Source: an uncultured Prevotella sp.
GTDB taxonomy: Bacteria > Bacteroidota > Bacteroidia > Bacteroidales > Bacteroidaceae
Length of the DNA stretch: 27,102 nucleotides
NCBI GenBank assembly: GCA_900770845.1
Contig: CAAGLS010000249.1
Location: 1 to 27,102, forward strand
Reading direction: 5' to 3'
The translations under genes were made by a program, and so were the position numbers. Of the stretch, positions 22,553 through 27,102 are shown in pieces. Numbering within the stretch: the stretch's first letter is position 1; each line of letters opens with the position of its first letter. Under the pieces are notes generated by a model that saw only the letters and a program-made list of their open reading frames with translations, was not told the DNA's origin and did not search any database.

Positions 22553-23638
22553 ATGAATCCGCAAAACCCCAATGTCTTTTTGCCCGCGGAATGGTATCCC
22601 CAAAGCGGCCTGCAGCTGACCTGGCCGCACGAGCGCACCGACTGGCGGCCCTATCTGGACGAGGCGCGGCTCTCCTTCGAGCAACTGGCCGAGGCGGTGG
22701 CCACGCATGAGCGGCTCATCGTGGTCACTCCCCACTGCGGGGAGACCGCCGCCGAGCTGAAGGCCGCCCTTTCGCCAAGGGCCTTTGCCAACGTTAGCAT
22801 CGTCCATTGTGCCACACACGACACGTGGGCGCGCGACCACGGCCCCATCTCGCTCATTGGGCCTACAAATGTGGTCTGCGACTTCACTTTCAACGGATGG
22901 GGCGAGAAGTTTCCCTGGAAGACCGACAACGCCATAACCGCCCGGCTCTTCAAGGCGCGACTGTTCCACGCCCAACGCCAACAGACCGATTTCGTGTTGG
23001 AGGGGGGCAGCATAGAGAGCGACGGACAAGGCACGCTCCTCACCACCTCCACCTGCCTCTTGGCCCCTCACCGCAACCAACCCCTGACAAGGGAGCAGAT
23101 AGAACAGCGGCTCAAGGCGACACTCCACGTGGAGCGCGTGCTGTGGCTCGACCATGGCAACGTTGTCGGCGACGACACCGACGGCCATGTCGACACCATC
23201 GTGCGCATGGCTCCCGACGACACCTTATTATATATGCGCGTGGACGACGAGGCCGACCCCATGTTTGCCGACTTCCAAGCCTTGGAGCAGCAGCTCCACA
23301 CGCTCCGCACCCTCTCAGGCAAACCCTATCGGCTGCTCCCCCTCCCCACCCCACGCCCCATCCACTACGACGGCGAGAGGCTTCCGGCCACATACGCCAA
23401 CTTTGTCATCATCAACGGGGCAGTCATCGTTCCCACCTACAAGCAGCCCGACCTCGACGCCCAGGCCTTGGCCACTGTCGGCGAGGCCTTTCCCGGCCGC
23501 GAGGTCATCGGCATCGACGCCACCGTCATCACCCGCCAGCACGGCTCTCTCCATTGCCTCACCATGCAATATCCCGAGGGCATCCTGGCGGTGGGCCATG
23601 CGCCATCGACGCCAGCGGGCCACGACGACAGACCCTAA
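22553..23638 (+). CDS. aguA: Agmatine deiminase
   Basis: A 361-residue peptidyl-arginine-deiminase-fold enzyme. It starts with the family-typical FLPAEWYPQSGLQLTWPH. Active-site segments are DTWARDHGP, EGGSIESDGQGTLL, GDDTDGHVD with His212, and the nucleophile Cys335 in HGSLHC. It hydrolyses agmatine to N-carbamoylputrescine and ammonia. The next gene, 51 bp downstream, encodes the amidase for the following step, so the two make putrescine from agmatine. Many family members have GGGNIHC at the nucleophile; here it is QHGSLHC, probably a subfamily difference, and the Cys is kept. Confidence 0.92.
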   Translation: MNPQNPNVFLPAEWYPQSGLQLTWPHERTDWRPYLDEARLSFEQLAEAVATHERLIVVTPHCGETAAELKAALSPRAFANVSIVHCATHDTWARDHGPISLIGPTNVVCDFTFNGWGEKFPWKTDNAITARLFKARLFHAQRQQTDFVLEGGSIESDGQGTLLTTSTCLLAPHRNQPLTREQIEQRLKATLHVERVLWLDHGNVVGDDTDGHVDTIVRMAPDDTLLYMRVDDEADPMFADFQALEQQLHTLRTLSGKPYRLLPLPTPRPIHYDGERLPATYANFVIINGAVIVPTYKQPDLDAQALATVGEAFPGREVIGIDATVITRQHGSLHCLTMQYPEGILAVGHAPSTPAGHDDRP

Positions 23639-23689
23639 GCCTTCGGGCAGACTGTCCCCCACTTCCATCCAACAGCAAATTCCATCACT

Positions 23690-24586
23690 ATGAAAGAAAT
23701 AAAAATTGGTTTCCTCCAACAGCACAACACGCCGAGCGTGGAGGACAACATCACACGCTTGGCCGCAGGCGTCACCGACCTTGCCCGGCGCGGCGCACAG
23801 CTCATCGTATTGCAGGAGCTTCACAACTCGCTCTATTTCTGCCAAGAGGAGAAAGTGGACAACTTCGACCTCGCGGAGCCCATCCCCGGACCATCTACGG
23901 GCCTCTATGGCGAACTCGCCAAGGAGCTTGGGGTGGTCATCGTGGCCTCGCTCTTCGAGAAGCGCGCGGCCGGACTCTACCACAACACGGCCGTCGTGAT
24001 AGACAGCGACGGCTCCATTGCCGGCACCTACCGCAAGATGCACATCCCCGACGACCCAGGCTACTACGAGAAGTTCTATTTCACCCCCGGCGACCTTGGC
24101 TTCCATCCCATCTCCACTTCTTTGGGAAGATTGGGCGTGCTTGTCTGCTGGGACCAGTGGTATCCCGAGGCAGCCCGACTGATGGCGCTCCAAGGGGCTG
24201 AGGTTCTCATCTATCCTACGGCCATCGGCTACGACGCCCACGACACGCAGGAGGAGCAGCAACGCCAGCGCGAGGCATGGACCACAGTGATGCGCGGCCA
24301 CGCCGTCGCCAATGGCCTCCCCGTTGTGGCCGTCAACCGTGTGGGCTTTGAGCCTACGCGTCCCGGTGAGGATCCCGATGCCGAGCATCCGGGCATCGTC
24401 TTCTGGGGTTCCAGCTTCGTTTGCGGGCCACAGGGCGAAATGCACTATCGCGCCTCCAACACCGACGAAGAGAGCGTCATCGTCAGCATCGACCTCGACT
24501 ACAGCGAATCGGTGCGCCGTTGGTGGCCGTTCCTGCGCGACCGCCGCATCGACGCCTACCAAGACATCACGAAGAGATACATCTAA
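23690..24586 (+). CDS. aguB: N-carbamoylputrescine amidase
   Basis: A 298-residue nitrilase-superfamily enzyme with the full catalytic triad: Glu43 (LQELHNS), Lys116 (YRKMHIPDD) and Cys153 (VCWDQWYPE). The CWDQWYPEAAR and HIPDDPGYYEK segments are typical of the N-carbamoylputrescine amidase branch. It releases CO2 and ammonia to give putrescine, the precursor of spermidine-type polyamines. It is co-oriented with aguA, with no promoter visible in the 51-bp gap, so the two form an operon. No terminator is seen directly after it; the next strong one is at 24788-24833. Confidence 0.95.
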   Translation: MKEIKIGFLQQHNTPSVEDNITRLAAGVTDLARRGAQLIVLQELHNSLYFCQEEKVDNFDLAEPIPGPSTGLYGELAKELGVVIVASLFEKRAAGLYHNTAVVIDSDGSIAGTYRKMHIPDDPGYYEKFYFTPGDLGFHPISTSLGRLGVLVCWDQWYPEAARLMALQGAEVLIYPTAIGYDAHDTQEEQQRQREAWTTVMRGHAVANGLPVVAVNRVGFEPTRPGEDPDAEHPGIVFWGSSFVCGPQGEMHYRASNTDEESVIVSIDLDYSESVRRWWPFLRDRRIDAYQDITKRYI

Positions 24587-24708
24587 TACAATTCACAATT
24601 AGAAGAGATACATGGACGGTTGTCAACGTAATCGTTTGCGCAAGGAAAAAAGCGTTTTCGCAAAGGAATAAGATTCCCAACAGCAAACATTCGTTATCTT
24701 TGCATCGG

Positions 24709-24835
24709 TTTTTAGATAGTATGTTTGTAGATTGGATTGATCTGTTAGTTTGATTACATGGAAGACATTTGGACATGAAAAGTTAGTCTAAAAAAACACC
24801 CGCATCGCGTGAGCAATGCGGGTGTTTTTTTAGAT
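24709..24835 (+). ncRNA. Candidate small RNA of about 125 nt
   Basis: A TATCTTTG -7 box at 24695-24702 is followed by about 80 nt of AT-rich sequence and then a very strong intrinsic terminator (24788-24833). The only ORF inside is a 10-codon one (MFVDWIDLLV, from 24721). A -33 box is missing at the right distance, so the promoter is only half supported. It may be a small RNA, or simply the 3' end of aguB mRNA with a chance -7 box. The stretch before it (24587-24690) shows nothing else. Confidence 0.4.
24788..24833. terminator. Bidirectional terminator, 18-bp stem with A/T runs
   Basis: A perfect 18-bp inverted repeat (arms 24788-24805 and 24816-24833) with a 10-nt loop. The arms carry a run of seven A's on the left and seven T's on the right, so both strands get a U tract. 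It can end aguB or small-RNA transcripts and also ftsH transcripts from the other strand. Confidence 0.93.
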
Positions 24836-25010
24836 GCAGCCCTCCAACCGTTTGAACCAAAGACGCGTCACCCCCCATGCAGAGGTGAATGCTTTTGGGA
24901 CGATGGAGATTCAGCGGCTTTGGCAGGGAGAGTTTAGGGGGAGGGTTCCCACGCTCCCTGCGTACAATGGCGGACGACCAACTTGTCGGATATTCTAACA
25001 CGCCCAAGGC
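24834..25010. other. Intergenic region downstream of ftsH
   Basis: Between the bidirectional terminator and the ftsH stop I see no RNA gene, repeat or convincing ORF. Confidence 0.5.
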
Positions 25011-26870
<1,860 letters not shown>

Positions 26871-26883
26871 TGGTTTTCTGTTG

Positions 26884-26891
26884 CAAATATA
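26884..26891 (-). promoter_or_regulatory. -7 box of ftsH
   Basis: Minus strand reads TATATTTG. Transcription would start about 7 bases further on, leaving a very short leader before the ATG at 26870, and this decides the start codon. No clear -33 TTG. Confidence 0.55.
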
Positions 26892-27019
26892 AGACATTTA
26901 TGGCTACGCAGGAACTATCGCGGTTAAATTTTAGTTAATTCCAAGTATTTTATCCTCACGCCCCTCCCCCGCACCCTTGCGAAGAGGGGGAGAACAAATG
27001 CCCGACTGCATGCAGGGGC

Positions 27020-27102
27020 CGTGCCTCGTGCCGACCCTAAGGAAACGACCCAACCTCTTTTGAAAGCGGTCGAACATTCTTTTAGGGCCGGCACGAGGCA
27101 CG
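27020..27102. repeat. 21-bp inverted repeat at the window edge
   Basis: CGTGCCTCGTGCCGACCCTAA (split 10+11: CGTGCCTCGT, GCCGACCCTAA) at 27020-27040 is matched in inverted orientation at 27082-27102 with one mismatch and a 41-nt spacer. The repeat ends exactly at the window edge and might continue. It could be a structured RNA, the end of a repeat element, or a terminator for a gene beyond the window. Confidence 0.6.

Noticed and set aside
22807..24201. 464-codon plus-strand frame across aguA and aguB
   Set aside because: It is an alternate frame of two enzymes with complete catalytic residues, and its composition (Arg, His, Pro) is that of a shadow.
26871..26897. Upstream in-frame start of FtsH
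   Set aside because: It lies upstream of or inside the TATATTTG promoter box, so it would not be on the transcript.

Overview
The window looks like chromosome from a GC-rich member of the Bacteroidales, most likely Prevotellaceae. Evidence: many starts are preceded by a TAnnTTTG -7 box, several with a TTG/TTTG -33 box, and almost none by a Shine-Dalgarno sequence. There is also an UpxY/NusG-type antiterminator, a surface lipoprotein with an Asp-rich export signal, and a 2-oxoacid:ferredoxin oxidoreductase operon of anaerobic type. The genus is an inference. No tRNA, rRNA, CRISPR array or transposase was found.

Layout. 1-1130: a partial gene tail, an orphan UpxY-like antiterminator (minus), and upstream of it a promoter-hairpin-U-tract unit that looks like a small RNA or attenuator. 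1279-2162: type II pantothenate kinase. 2323-5635 (minus): vitamin B12 uptake operon (promoter, cobalamin riboswitch, BtuB-like TonB receptor, BtuG-like beta-propeller lipoprotein). 6046-7512: DASS/SLC13 anion transporter. 7600-7687: array of four 22-bp repeats built from TTGTCGACAA-like palindromes. 7945-9282: Ffh. 9319-9519: 57-bp tandem repeats. 9602-13468: folD, a small TPR protein and the four korDABC subunits, ending in a strong terminator. 13691-15425: Nif3-like protein and a coiled-coil/C4 zinc-ribbon protein. 15527-16992 (minus): TerB/J-domain protein with a degenerate HPD motif, and OsmC. 17116-20069: copper-type module (regulator with an HMA-like CxxC domain fused to an AraC helix-turn-helix, CopZ chaperone, CopA ATPase). 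20174-22426 (minus): FetA/FetB-like ABC transporter plus a lipoprotein DNA/RNA nuclease. 22553-24586: agmatine deiminase and N-carbamoylputrescine amidase. 24700-24835: candidate small RNA ending in a strong terminator. 25011-26870 (minus): FtsH. 27020-27102: 21-bp inverted repeat at the window edge.

How the genes work together. The riboswitch should shut off btuB-btuG when cobalamin is plentiful. korDABC would move electrons between a 2-oxoacid/CoA couple and ferredoxin. aguA-aguB turn agmatine into putrescine in two steps. In the copper module, regulator, chaperone and pump carry the same metal-site geometry (Cys12-x-x-Cys15), which suggests that metal could pass among all three. The pump lacks about 100 residues where the ATP-binding N-domain normally sits. 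The regulator plus the N-domain-less ATPase is the least conventional system in the window.
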